Shown: in pieces, positions 32,502 through 40,186 of the stretch | How positions within the stretch are numbered: the stretch's first letter is position 1 | How the letters are laid out: each line of letters opens with the position of its first letter | NCBI RefSeq assembly: GCF_008641105.1 | Contig: NZ_VTTI01000001.1 | Location: forward strand, 517,750-581,749 | DNA: 64,000 nt | DNA from: Halopseudomonas salina | GTDB lineage: Bacteria > Pseudomonadota > Gammaproteobacteria > Pseudomonadales > Pseudomonadaceae | Reading direction: 5' to 3' | Made by a program: the position numbers and the translations under genes | The notes under the pieces: model-generated | The model's database searches: none | What the model saw: the letters and a program-made list of their open reading frames with translations, nothing else | What the model was told of the DNA's origin: nothing

Positions 32502-33080
32502 TCAGAGAGGCGAGGCCATGCCGCTGGCGTGCAGGCGTTCGGCGGGTAGGGCAATGGCACGGGCCGGATCAACCAGCTCCTTGCGAACGATGTAGTAGTG
32601 GTGACGGCGCTGGGCTTCATCCAGTTGTCTGACTCCCACGCTGAGTCCGCGACGTATCCAGCCGAGGACCTCACGAGCCATGGGTAGCGGATGATCCCCG
32701 GCGGTAGCCAGGGCCTGCTCGATTGCTTCAACGGCGTCGTTCTGACGACCCATGCGCAGCAGAATGCTTGCGCGTCGCTGGTGGTTTTCGGCGCGGTCCC
32801 GGGCTACCAGGGCCAGCGGGGAGGCAATACGCTGGTAGTGGGACTCTGCCTCGTCGCAATAACGCAGCACGGCTTCCAGGCTGCCACTGCGTTCCAGGCT
32901 TTCCATCACGCATTGGGTGTAATGGCGGAAGAAAACTTCCGGAGCGGAGCTGCTGACGGCCATGCGCAGGGCTTCCCGGTAATGCGCGAGAGCGGACTCG
33001 TGCTGGCCTTTGAGCGCGAGCAGCTTGCCCTGTTCTGCAATTCCCAGATGCATTCCGACGTTGGCTGCGTTGGCGCTCAT
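32502..33080 (-). CDS. TPR-like helical repeat protein (operon gene 3)
   Basis: 192 residues. Helical pairs with TPR spacing at about 12-40 (GKLLALKGQHESALAHYREA), 55-80, 95-125 (ASILLRMGRQNDAVEAIEQA) and beyond. No signal peptide; probably a protein-protein adaptor. The start overlaps the stop of gene 2 by four bases (ATGA). Role in the operon is inferred only from position. Confidence 0.82.
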   Translation of the reverse strand: MSANAANVGMHLGIAEQGKLLALKGQHESALAHYREALRMAVSSSAPEVFFRHYTQCVMESLERSGSLEAVLRYCDEAESHYQRIASPLALVARDRAENHQRRASILLRMGRQNDAVEAIEQALATAGDHPLPMAREVLGWIRRGLSVGVRQLDEAQRRHHYYIVRKELVDPARAIALPAERLHASGMASPL

Positions 33081-34183
33081 GGAGAGGTCTCCTCGAATCG
33101 GTACTCGGCTTCCAGGGCGTCGAGGCCGCTTTGCAGCCAGCGTGGCAGCAGTTCGCCGAAGAGCATGTCGGAAATCCAGGGCAGGGTGGCTAGCTGCCCG
33201 GCATGCTCGATCAGCCCGCCGGTCTGCAGCAGCTCGCGGCAGCGCTCAGGTTGGGGGCAGCTTTCAACGATCAGGCGGCAGCAGCGCAGGCTTGCAAGTT
33301 GCGGCCGCACTGTCATGCCTGCTGCGGACCAGGCAGCCAGCCGGTGTTGCAGCGAGTGGGCTGGCACGCCTTCTTCGACCACTATGGGCAGGTTCTCGAT
33401 AACACAGGGCACCAGATCTGCGGGAAACCCGGCCAGGGCTGGTAGCTGTTCAAGGCAGCTATCGGAGCTGATTTGCTCCAGATTCAGGTCAAAGCGCATA
33501 AAGGCCTTGTCGACCAGCCGCAGACCACCGGCCGACTGATGCCGACGCCAGAGGTACTGGCCCTGCTGGTAATCCAGCTCGGCGCCATCCAGGGTCCCCG
33601 TCGCGTCCGCATTGATGCCCATGCGTTGCAAGTCGCCGAGCAGGCTGCTCAATGCAGTACCGCGTTGGCGACTGATAAACAGTGCGTAGCGCGCTTGTTT
33701 ACGTGCTGAACAGATCAATTCCACCGGTAGACCATCCAGCAGCTGCTGCAAGGCGTCGGCCGTGGCCTGGCTGACGTCGCCAAGAATAACGCTGGGGGGC
33801 GCCAACAACATGTTCTGTATGGCGGCGGCGGGGCAGCCGAGAAAACGCGACAGCCGCTCACAGCATGTAGCGAGGCAAGCCGGTTCACGCAGATACAGGG
33901 CAATATCCAGGCTATCTGCAGCTGTTGGTACGGGACTTTGACTGGGCTCTATACGGATGCCCAGGCCGGCCTGGCTGAGAATCTCGGCGAGACCCTGTGC
34001 ATGGGGCATGGGCAGCTTGTCGAGCAATATTGCTGGGGCCTTGTACAGAGCGCTGGCCACCTGCGAAGCTGGCATGCCCAGCTGGCTCGCCAGGACACCC
34101 GCCAGACCGGGGCTGGCTGAGCCGATGGACTCAACGATCAGACGTTGTTCGGCAGCTGGGCTGCGAAGGGTGGCTTCCTGCAT
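33077..34183 (-). CDS. Protein with three L7/L12-like modules (operon gene 2)
   Basis: 368 residues. Three stretches have the beta-alpha-alpha-beta pattern of the ribosomal L7/L12 C-terminal domain: about 15-70 (SALYKAPAILLDKLPMPHAQ), about 80-140 (LLAPPSVILGDVSQATADAL) and about 225-285 (VIENLPIVVEEGVPAHSLQH). In each, a xxxPxxxLxxLP segment precedes a helix and strand. The remainder is helical. Such modules bind protein partners in L7/L12; here they may be an adaptor array. AGGAGG precedes the ATG. Assignment by pattern, not by search. Confidence 0.78.
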   Translation of the reverse strand: MQEATLRSPAAEQRLIVESIGSASPGLAGVLASQLGMPASQVASALYKAPAILLDKLPMPHAQGLAEILSQAGLGIRIEPSQSPVPTAADSLDIALYLREPACLATCCERLSRFLGCPAAAIQNMLLAPPSVILGDVSQATADALQQLLDGLPVELICSARKQARYALFISRQRGTALSSLLGDLQRMGINADATGTLDGAELDYQQGQYLWRRHQSAGGLRLVDKAFMRFDLNLEQISSDSCLEQLPALAGFPADLVPCVIENLPIVVEEGVPAHSLQHRLAAWSAAGMTVRPQLASLRCCRLIVESCPQPERCRELLQTGGLIEHAGQLATLPWISDMLFGELLPRWLQSGLDALEAEYRFEETSP

Positions 34184-34199
34184 GTTGGCCTCCTGCCAT

Positions 34200-35024
34200 T
34201 CAGTCCGGTACGCGCCCGAAACCGAGCAGATTGTTCATCCGTGAATAAACGTAATCGAACACTTTTACCGGCGCCGGGAACGGGCCTTTATTGCCCTCGA
34301 TCACGTAAAGAATGCCGCCTTCGCTGAGCTCGACAACCATGCCGATATGTCCGGCGTGGGGGTTCCCGGGTACATCTCGGGTCCAGACCACGATATCGCC
34401 AGGTTCCGGTAGCTGCCCTTTGCGTGGGTCTATGCGCCAGCCGCGGCGGGTAAACTGATTAAGTATGTCGCGGGCACCCAGGCTGTAGTTGTACGGGCAA
34501 CCCTGGGGGTGCTGGCTATAGCACCAACTGACGAAGCCGGCACACCATGGAAGGGGTGATTTACCGTTGGGATGCAGATACTTGCGCACGAACTCGCCGT
34601 TGTTATTGCTGCCGATTTCGCGGGCACCGGCTTCGCGCTCTTTGAAAGCCATTTGCAGTGCTAGGCGGCCCCGAGCCGAGCCTCCACGTGCAAGTGTCGG
34701 GGTGCTGGCCACTGCATCCAGTGGTTCAGCCTGCGGTACAGGATCTTCGATGTGCACCAGGCGCCACGCTGTCAGGGCGCCAACCAGTCCGTCCACGGCC
34801 AGAGGTCTGCCGCGTTCGTCCAGCTGTGAGGCTTGAAAGGTGCGCACCGCGCGCTGGGTTGCCAGGTCGAATATAGCGCCGGGCTTGTCTACCAGGCCCA
34901 GGGTGTGGAGACGCTGGTTCAGATAGCTGACCATGTCGCCCCTGGAGCCACGACGCAACAGATTGCTGCGCACGTGATCGAGGAAAGCCTGGGCTGGCTG
35001 ATCGATTTTGCGAGACTTCGTCAT
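34200..35024 (-). CDS. Leaderless PG-binding/CHAP peptidase (operon gene 1)
   Basis: 274 residues, first gene of the operon. Residues about 25-90 form a PG_binding_1-like domain (RRGSRGDMVSYLNQRLHTLG, then ATQRAVRTFQ). Residues about 145-265 form a CHAP or TIGR02594-type papain-like amidase/endopeptidase: catalytic Cys in PLPWCAGFVSWC, His in HAGHIGMVVEL, and EGNKG after it. No signal peptide or membrane segment, so to reach peptidoglycan it would need lysis, a holin or delivery by the operon's own assembly. A G-rich ribosome binding site precedes the ATG. Confidence 0.88.
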   Translation of the reverse strand: MTKSRKIDQPAQAFLDHVRSNLLRRGSRGDMVSYLNQRLHTLGLVDKPGAIFDLATQRAVRTFQASQLDERGRPLAVDGLVGALTAWRLVHIEDPVPQAEPLDAVASTPTLARGGSARGRLALQMAFKEREAGAREIGSNNNGEFVRKYLHPNGKSPLPWCAGFVSWCYSQHPQGCPYNYSLGARDILNQFTRRGWRIDPRKGQLPEPGDIVVWTRDVPGNPHAGHIGMVVELSEGGILYVIEGNKGPFPAPVKVFDYVYSRMNNLLGFGRVPD

Positions 35025-35088
35025 AATACCCCCACTCCGTGTGACGGGTATCGACGACTGCGACGCCAGACGGCGTCCTGACGATATA

Positions 35089-35109
35089 AAGGTCGCGAAA
35101 TGCGACCTT
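35089..35109. promoter_or_regulatory. Perfect inverted repeat upstream of the 11-gene operon
   Basis: AAGGTCGC, 5 bases, GCGACCTT. It lies 65 bases upstream of operon gene 1. A second, smaller inverted repeat (GACGCC-AGAC-GGCGTC) is at 35062-35077. Either could be an operator or a leader hairpin. Confidence 0.45.
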
Positions 35110-35208
35110 GGAACATAAGATCAGCCAAGTTTTTGAGGCTGTCAATGATGGCCACAATGATGGCAGAGACATTTTTTCAGCTTTATCTCTCCTGCCTTCG
35201 CCGGAATG

Positions 35209-35222
35209 TGACCAAAAGGTCA
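35209..35222. promoter_or_regulatory. TGACCAAAAGGTCA palindrome
   Basis: A perfect 14-base inverted repeat with a 4-base A-tract, 71 bases upstream of the response-regulator start. It lies in the shared divergent region, so it could act on either gene. Candidate operator; binder unknown. Confidence 0.42.
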
Positions 35223-35292
35223 TTTATTCATGGGTATGGTTTGCACTCGGTCTGAGCTAAGCTAGCCGAGTAACCAGGCGAAGAGAAACGAG

Positions 35293-36225
35293 ATGGCTAG
35301 AGTGTCGGCCCTGGTAGTGGATGACGCCCCTTTCATCCGCGACCTGGTAAAAAAAGCATTACGCAGCCAATTCCCCGGCTTGCAGATTGAAGAGGCCGTT
35401 AATGGCCGCAAGGCTCAGCAGGTGCTGAGTCGCGCGGCCTTTGACCTGATTCTGTGTGACTGGGAAATGCCGGAGATGAGCGGGCTCGAGCTGCTGCAAT
35501 GGTTCCGTGGTCAGCCCGGTTCCGAGAAGACGCCCTTTATCATGGTGACCAGCCGCGGCGACAAGGAAAATGTCATCGAGGCCATTCAGGCCGGTGTGAG
35601 CGATTTTATCGGAAAGCCCTTCACCAACGAGCAACTGGCGGCCAAGGTTAAAAAGGCGTTGCATCGCAGCGGCAAACTACAGGTGCTGCAGGGCCGTCAG
35701 GCTCCGGCCAGCGGCGGAACTGCGCAGGATTCGGTCGCCAACCTGATGGGGGGGCGCAAGCCTGATAGCGGTTCGAATTCTGTTGCGGCCTCACCCGCAG
35801 CTCCGCCGGAGATCAAGCCCGCAATCAGTGAAACCGGCGCTACGGACTCCGATACTACCGATGTGCAGGACCGCCCGGCCACCCAACAGGTGCGTGGCCA
35901 GGCGCAATTGCGCTTGGCCGGCGGTCAGTTTGCCTGTGTGGTCAAGACCTTGAGCCTGCGCGATGCGCTGGTAGTGGTCCGACGCAGCGAACATATGCCG
36001 CAAGTATTCGAGAGTGGAGTGCTTGATCTGGAGCAGGACGCGGACAAGAGTGTCGCGCGCATCAACGCCTACGTGCACGCGGTAGCGTCGATGGAGCCGA
36101 CAATGGATTGCGAATGGATCAAGGTTACCCTGAAGTTCGTCGATCAGGATCCGCAGAAATTGGACTACCTATCACGCCTGATCGCGTCCGGCAGTGCTCA
36201 ACGGCACTATTCGCCAAGCGCCTGA
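35293..36225 (+). CDS. Response regulator with degenerate PilZ-like C-terminus
   Basis: 310 residues. Residues 1-125 are a CheY-type receiver with intact acidic pocket (VVDDAPF), phospho-acceptor Asp in LILCDWEMPEMSG, and the Thr/Lys positions (MVTSRG, GKPF). A low-complexity Ala/Pro/Ser linker (about 135-195) follows. The C-terminal 110 residues (QVRGQAQLRLAGGQFACVV to the end) have a PilZ-like beta pattern but lack the c-di-GMP motif RxxxR. In P. aeruginosa a response regulator occupies the position between phoR and phoU. It is divergent from the 11-gene operon across 268 bases. Confidence 0.85.
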   Translation: MARVSALVVDDAPFIRDLVKKALRSQFPGLQIEEAVNGRKAQQVLSRAAFDLILCDWEMPEMSGLELLQWFRGQPGSEKTPFIMVTSRGDKENVIEAIQAGVSDFIGKPFTNEQLAAKVKKALHRSGKLQVLQGRQAPASGGTAQDSVANLMGGRKPDSGSNSVAASPAAPPEIKPAISETGATDSDTTDVQDRPATQQVRGQAQLRLAGGQFACVVKTLSLRDALVVVRRSEHMPQVFESGVLDLEQDADKSVARINAYVHAVASMEPTMDCEWIKVTLKFVDQDPQKLDYLSRLIASGSAQRHYSPSA

Positions 36226-36242
36226 ATGAGCGGCCGGGCGGC

Positions 36243-37535
36243 TCAGGCGTCCCGGCTTGCGGGGAAATGACAGGTGAAGACGCTGCCCGTGCCCAGGGTA
36301 CTTTTGATCTCCAGCCGCGCCCCATGGCGTAACAGCACATGCTTGACAATAGCCAGCCCCAGACCTGTTCCGCCGGTATTGGTGCTACGGCTTGAATCCA
36401 CGCGGTAGAAGCGCTCGGTCAAGCGGCTGATGTGCTCGGGGGCGATGCCCGTCCCGTTATCACTTACGCTTACATGGGTGCCGTTCTGATCCTGCCAGCA
36501 GCGAATACTGATCTCGCCCTGGTCGGACGTATATTTGACCGCATTGAAAACCAGGTTGGAAAATGCGCTGCGCAGCTCGGCATCGGCGCCAAGCAGGCGT
36601 ATCGCCGGGTCTGTGTCCAGGTGAATCTGATGCCCTCGCTCCGCTGACAGGGCCTGAGCGTCCTGGGATACCGACTTGAGCATCTGACTGATATCCACAG
36701 ACTTTTTTTCGACAGCGCGATCGTCGTTTTCCAGGCGGGCCAGCATCAACAGGTCGTTGAGCAGATTCTGCATGCGCTTTGACTGCTGTTCCATCTGCTG
36801 CAAGGCTCGCTTCCAGCGCGGATTGATAGGTTCATCGGAATCCTGAAGGGTTTCCAGATAACCCACCACAACGGTAAGCGGGGTGCGAAGTTCATGGGAA
36901 ACGTTGGCAACGAAATCCTTGCGCATCTGTTCAAGGTTATGCAGCCGAGTGGTGTCTCTGACCACTATCAGGCGTTCGCCCTGACCATAGTGCGTAATGG
37001 TGTACTGCAGCCAGGCGCTCGCGTTCAGATGGGATGCAATGTCCAGCGGCTCGCGAAAATGATCAGCTTCGAAATATTCGACGAATCGCGGATCACGCAA
37101 CAGATTGGTCACGTGTTGGCCACTGTCATCAGGGGCACGAAAGCCCAACAGGCGTTCGGCCGCATGGTTCCACCATTCCAGCCGGCCCTTGGCATCCACC
37201 ATGACCACAGCGTCACTCAGTGCTGCAGTTGATGCCTGAATCCGGTCGATCACCAGCTGCTGTTTTGCTCGCATGCGACTGTCGCGGCGTTGTATTCGGT
37301 AGATGTTATCGAATATCTCTCCCCACAGACCCCGGGTATCCGGTGGGGGATCATTGCGCTGCACACTCAACCATTGCACGAAGCGCGTCATCTGTCGCAG
37401 ATGCCAGGCTACATACAGGCTCAGTCCGACTACCAGGCCCCAGGCAATCTGACCGACCAGCATGCCTCCCAGAACACCTGCCAGTAACAGCCAGAACAAT
37501 AATTTGAACACGCTACCTGTCAAGTGTGTGCGCAA
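36243..37535 (-). CDS. phoR: Phosphate regulon sensor kinase PhoR
   Basis: 430-residue inner-membrane histidine kinase responding to phosphate limitation through Pst-PhoU. Two hydrophobic segments at about 10-45, a PAS domain (about 95-205), the phospho-acceptor region FVANVSHELRTPLTVV at about 215, and the ATPase boxes N (FSNLVFNAVKYTS), G1 (VSDNGTGIAP), F (FYRVD) and G2 (GGTGLGLAIVKH). The apparent start is TTG at 37535; the next ATG would cut the first membrane segment. It follows phoB after 73 bases. Confidence 0.94.
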   Translation of the reverse strand: MRTHLTGSVFKLLFWLLLAGVLGGMLVGQIAWGLVVGLSLYVAWHLRQMTRFVQWLSVQRNDPPPDTRGLWGEIFDNIYRIQRRDSRMRAKQQLVIDRIQASTAALSDAVVMVDAKGRLEWWNHAAERLLGFRAPDDSGQHVTNLLRDPRFVEYFEADHFREPLDIASHLNASAWLQYTITHYGQGERLIVVRDTTRLHNLEQMRKDFVANVSHELRTPLTVVVGYLETLQDSDEPINPRWKRALQQMEQQSKRMQNLLNDLLMLARLENDDRAVEKKSVDISQMLKSVSQDAQALSAERGHQIHLDTDPAIRLLGADAELRSAFSNLVFNAVKYTSDQGEISIRCWQDQNGTHVSVSDNGTGIAPEHISRLTERFYRVDSSRSTNTGGTGLGLAIVKHVLLRHGARLEIKSTLGTGSVFTCHFPASRDA

Positions 37536-37608
37536 GACTTACATCCCCTTTTTCAACCCATTGCACTACTGCGCGGAGCGGTAGGCGTTGCACATCACGA
37601 TACAGGAT

Positions 37609-38298
37609 TCAGGTCTTGGTCGAGAAGCGGTACCCGGTGCCACGTACAGTTTGCACCAGAGACTCATAATGTGTGCCCAATGCCTTGCGCAGGCGCCGGA
37701 TATGCACGTCAACGGTGCGTTCCTCGACATAGACATTGCCACCCCATACCTGGTCGAGCAATTGACTGCGAGTATAAACGCGCTCCTGGTGAGTCATGAA
37801 GAACTGCAACAGACGGTATTCGGTTGGACCCATCTCTGCGGGGCGATCATCAATGGTGACCCTGTGGCTGGCTGGGTCCAGGTGCAACCCGTCGACCTCC
37901 AGTGGGGCATCATTGTCCGGAGGCCCGGCGCGACGCAGAACGGCCTTGAGTCGGGCTACCAGTTCCCGGGGTGAAAAAGGCTTGGTGATGTAATCATCCG
38001 CACCGACTTCCAGACCCTGGATCTTGTTGTCTTCCTCACCCTTGGCGGTAAGCATGATAATGGGGATATCAGCCGTCAGTTCATTGCGCTTCAGCCGTCT
38101 GGCCAGCTCTATGCCGGTAGTGCCGGGGAGCATCCAGTCGAGCAGAATGAGGTCGGGCTGCCGATCAATAATGCTGGCGTGGGCCTGCTGGGTGTTTTCT
38201 GCCTCGACACAATCGTATCCGGCCATTTCCAACGCAACAGCGATCATCTCGCGGATCGGCGCTTCGTCATCGACTATCAGTATGGTCTTGCCTGCCAT
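37609..38298 (-). CDS. phoB: Phosphate regulon response regulator PhoB
   Basis: 229 residues, the family length. Receiver domain with IVDDEAPI, phospho-acceptor Asp in [10 protein letters not shown], and [12 protein letters not shown]. The C-terminal winged helix (about 130-228) has [15 protein letters not shown] and [13 protein letters not shown]. Activates phosphate-starvation genes by binding Pho boxes. A Pho-box-like site lies upstream of its own start, fitting autoregulation. Confidence 0.96.
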   Translation of the reverse strand: MAGKTILIVDDEAPIREMIAVALEMAGYDCVEAENTQQAHASIIDRQPDLILLDWMLPGTTGIELARRLKRNELTADIPIIMLTAKGEEDNKIQGLEVGADDYITKPFSPRELVARLKAVLRRAGPPDNDAPLEVDGLHLDPASHRVTIDDRPAEMGPTEYRLLQFFMTHQERVYTRSQLLDQVWGGNVYVEERTVDVHIRRLRKALGTHYESLVQTVRGTGYRFSTKT

Positions 38299-38360
38299 GA
38301 ATCACCATCCGTTGCTGAATCTCAGGTGCAACGATTAGATAACACTTTTATTGCAGTTGT

Positions 38361-38378
38361 GTGACTTTACGGTGGCAG
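38361..38378 (-). promoter_or_regulatory. Pho-box-like site upstream of phoB
   Basis: On the minus strand the site reads CTGCCAC CGTA AAGTCAC: two 7-base half-sites with a 4-base spacer. They match the CTGTCAT/C consensus at 6 and 5 positions of 7. It ends 63 bases before the phoB ATG, a normal distance for PhoB autoactivation. Confidence 0.55.
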
Positions 38379-38399
38379 CTCGGTGAATCAGTGCATTCT

Positions 38400-39275
38400 T
38401 CAGTCCAGCATGGTGTCCAGAGCCAGACCGATAAACACCAGCATACCGAGCCAATGGTTGGAGAGAAACGCGCGCAGGCACTGATCAGCCTCGCGATTGC
38501 GTATCAGGCGTTGCTGCCAGACGAACCCACCCAGCATGCCGAGCAGCCCAAGATGGAAGTACAGACCCAGGTCGAAGCGGGCACCGACCATGAGCAGGCA
38601 CAGCAGGGTGAGGCCTTGAAGTAGCCCGATGATTGTCCGGTCTGCTTCACCAAAGAGTATTGCGGTGGATTTGACCCCTATCTGCAGGTCATCCTCCCGG
38701 TCGCACATGGCGTATTCGGTATCGTAGGCCACTGTCCAGATCAGGTTGGCAAGATAGATGAGCCAGAGTATGTGGGGCAGCTCGCCGGTCTGCGCGGCGA
38801 ACGCCATGGGGATGGCCCATGAAAACGCTGCACCCAGCACCAGTTGCGGATAAAAGGTAAAGCGCTTGCAAAATGGATACAGCGCGGCGAGCGCCAGCCC
38901 GCCGAAAGCCAGGAGAATGGTCAGTCCGTTGGTCAGCAGTACCAGAAACGCACTTGTTGCGACCAGTATGCCGAAGGTGATCAGCGCCTCGCGCGGGCTG
39001 ACCTTGCCGGTCGCCAGTGGGCGGGTGCGGGTCCGGCTGACGTGGCCGTCGATATTGCGGTCCGCGTAGTCATTGATGACACAGCCAGCGGCCCGCATCA
39101 GGAAAACGCCGAGTACGAAAACAACCAGTACGCGCATGTCAGGCAGACCATCAGCTGCCAGCCATAGGGCCCACAAGGTCGGCCATAGCAGCAACCAGGT
39201 ACCTATGGGGCGGTCCAGGCGCATCAGTTGCACGAAGTCGGGACCGCGGGGGTGGATGCGGGCGGCAATTTTCAT
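38400..39275 (-). CDS. ubiA: 4-hydroxybenzoate octaprenyltransferase
   Basis: Attaches the polyprenyl tail to 4-hydroxybenzoate in ubiquinone synthesis, in the inner membrane. 291 residues, with eight or nine hydrophobic segments. The two Asp-rich catalytic motifs are [12 protein letters not shown] at about 75 and [12 protein letters not shown] at about 195. ATG at 39275 fits the family start ([18 protein letters not shown] follows); two earlier starts exist in frame. It follows ubiC at 43 bases, as in P. aeruginosa. Confidence 0.95.
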   Translation of the reverse strand: MKIAARIHPRGPDFVQLMRLDRPIGTWLLLWPTLWALWLAADGLPDMRVLVVFVLGVFLMRAAGCVINDYADRNIDGHVSRTRTRPLATGKVSPREALITFGILVATSAFLVLLTNGLTILLAFGGLALAALYPFCKRFTFYPQLVLGAAFSWAIPMAFAAQTGELPHILWLIYLANLIWTVAYDTEYAMCDREDDLQIGVKSTAILFGEADRTIIGLLQGLTLLCLLMVGARFDLGLYFHLGLLGMLGGFVWQQRLIRNREADQCLRAFLSNHWLGMLVFIGLALDTMLD

Positions 39276-39318
39276 CGTCAGGCCTGGCACGGGGTGGGTT
39301 CTCCTTGATGACATGAGC

Positions 39319-39897
39319 TCAGGCTGGCGGCCAGCCTGGTAGAAATACTTCGCAAACCAGCAGTCGGAATTCGCCGTCACAAAATAATGATCGTCTGGCC
39401 CAGCAGCTATTGAGCTGGGCTTCTGGCGACACCTGGGATGGTAACCAGGAGGTCGGATAGAGGCTGATTTCTATGCTGCCCCGGCTGATCTCCGGCTTCC
39501 CAAACAGCAACTCGCCCAGGCTTCGTGTTCCCAGTTCCTGCAATTCCAGGGTCGAACGCTCCAGGGCGGCGAGTGGAGCTATGCTGCGCGCAAATACTCG
39601 GGCTTCGCCCGCGGTGTGCAGCAGGACCTCGCGCACCCAGACCAGCTCTTCACACTGCAAACCCAGGGCCAGGACCTCATCTGGCCGAGCTGGTTCGCGC
39701 CCCTGGTGCAGAACCTCTACCGCAAAATCAGCGTTGCCGGCAGCGTCAAGGCGAGCCGTCAGCGAGCCTTCATCACTCAGCCAGTCAAGCAGCGGAGTCG
39801 GAGGTGGCGCAGGGTGAAGTGAAACAGCGTACCAGTCAGGCAGGGTCACGGCAGGGCATCGTCGCAGAGCAGTTGATCGGAGGCGCAAGGTTAGCAT
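39319..39897 (-). CDS. ubiC: Chorismate lyase
   Basis: Splits chorismate to 4-hydroxybenzoate and pyruvate, the first step of ubiquinone synthesis. About 192 residues. Recognised by [15 protein letters not shown], the conserved Arg in WVREVLL, the VFARSIAP segment and LGELLFG. The start is uncertain: ATG at 39897, TTG at 39945 and GTG at 39849 are all in frame and none has a clear ribosome binding site. Same strand and order as ubiA. Confidence 0.88.
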   Translation of the reverse strand: MLTLRLRSTALRRCPAVTLPDWYAVSLHPAPPPTPLLDWLSDEGSLTARLDAAGNADFAVEVLHQGREPARPDEVLALGLQCEELVWVREVLLHTAGEARVFARSIAPLAALERSTLELQELGTRSLGELLFGKPEISRGSIEISLYPTSWLPSQVSPEAQLNSCWARRSLFCDGEFRLLVCEVFLPGWPPA

Positions 39898-39995
39898 GAA
39901 TGGGAGCTGGCCCGCTGCGGGTTGCAGCTTGGCGTATCGAGGCAATTCCGGTAGTGTCCATGTACTCTTTCTATACCCTTTTCCAGGAAAACTGC

Positions 39996-40163
39996 ATGAA
40001 GAAGTGGCAATGTGTTGTATGCGGATTCATCTATGACGAGGCCGAAGGCTGGCCTGACGAAGGCATAGCCGCCGGTACCCGTTGGGAAGATGTCCCGGCT
40101 GATTGGCAATGCCCCGACTGTGGCGTAGGCAAAGAAGATTTCGAAATGATCGAGATGGGCTAA
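39996..40163 (+). CDS. rubA: Rubredoxin
   Basis: 55-residue iron protein carrying electrons between rubredoxin reductase and oxygenases or stress reductases. Four iron-binding Cys in CVVCGFIYD and CPDCGVGK, with the usual 30-residue gap. ATG at 39996 gives the standard length; the open frame extends 32 codons upstream without conserved content. The reductase gene follows 23 bases later. In P. aeruginosa two rubredoxin genes occupy this place; here there is one. Confidence 0.96.
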   Translation: MKKWQCVVCGFIYDEAEGWPDEGIAAGTRWEDVPADWQCPDCGVGKEDFEMIEMG

Positions 40164-40186
40164 GCCCGCCATGAAGGAGTTCGAAC

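Noticed and set aside
25688..34876. Many plus-strand open frames opposite the 11-gene operon
   Set aside because: They are antisense shadows: no ribosome binding sites, no known domains, and low-complexity composition mirroring the real genes.
25346..35024. Prophage, tailocin, T6SS or eCIS cluster
   Set aside because: No sheath, tube, baseplate, terminase, portal, integrase or AAA+ ATPase gene is present. Only the leaderless hydrolase fits, so the label is not supported.
35143..35164. PhoB box upstream of the 11-gene operon
   Set aside because: The half-sites have a 12-base period and weak matches. Kept only as direct repeats in a finding.
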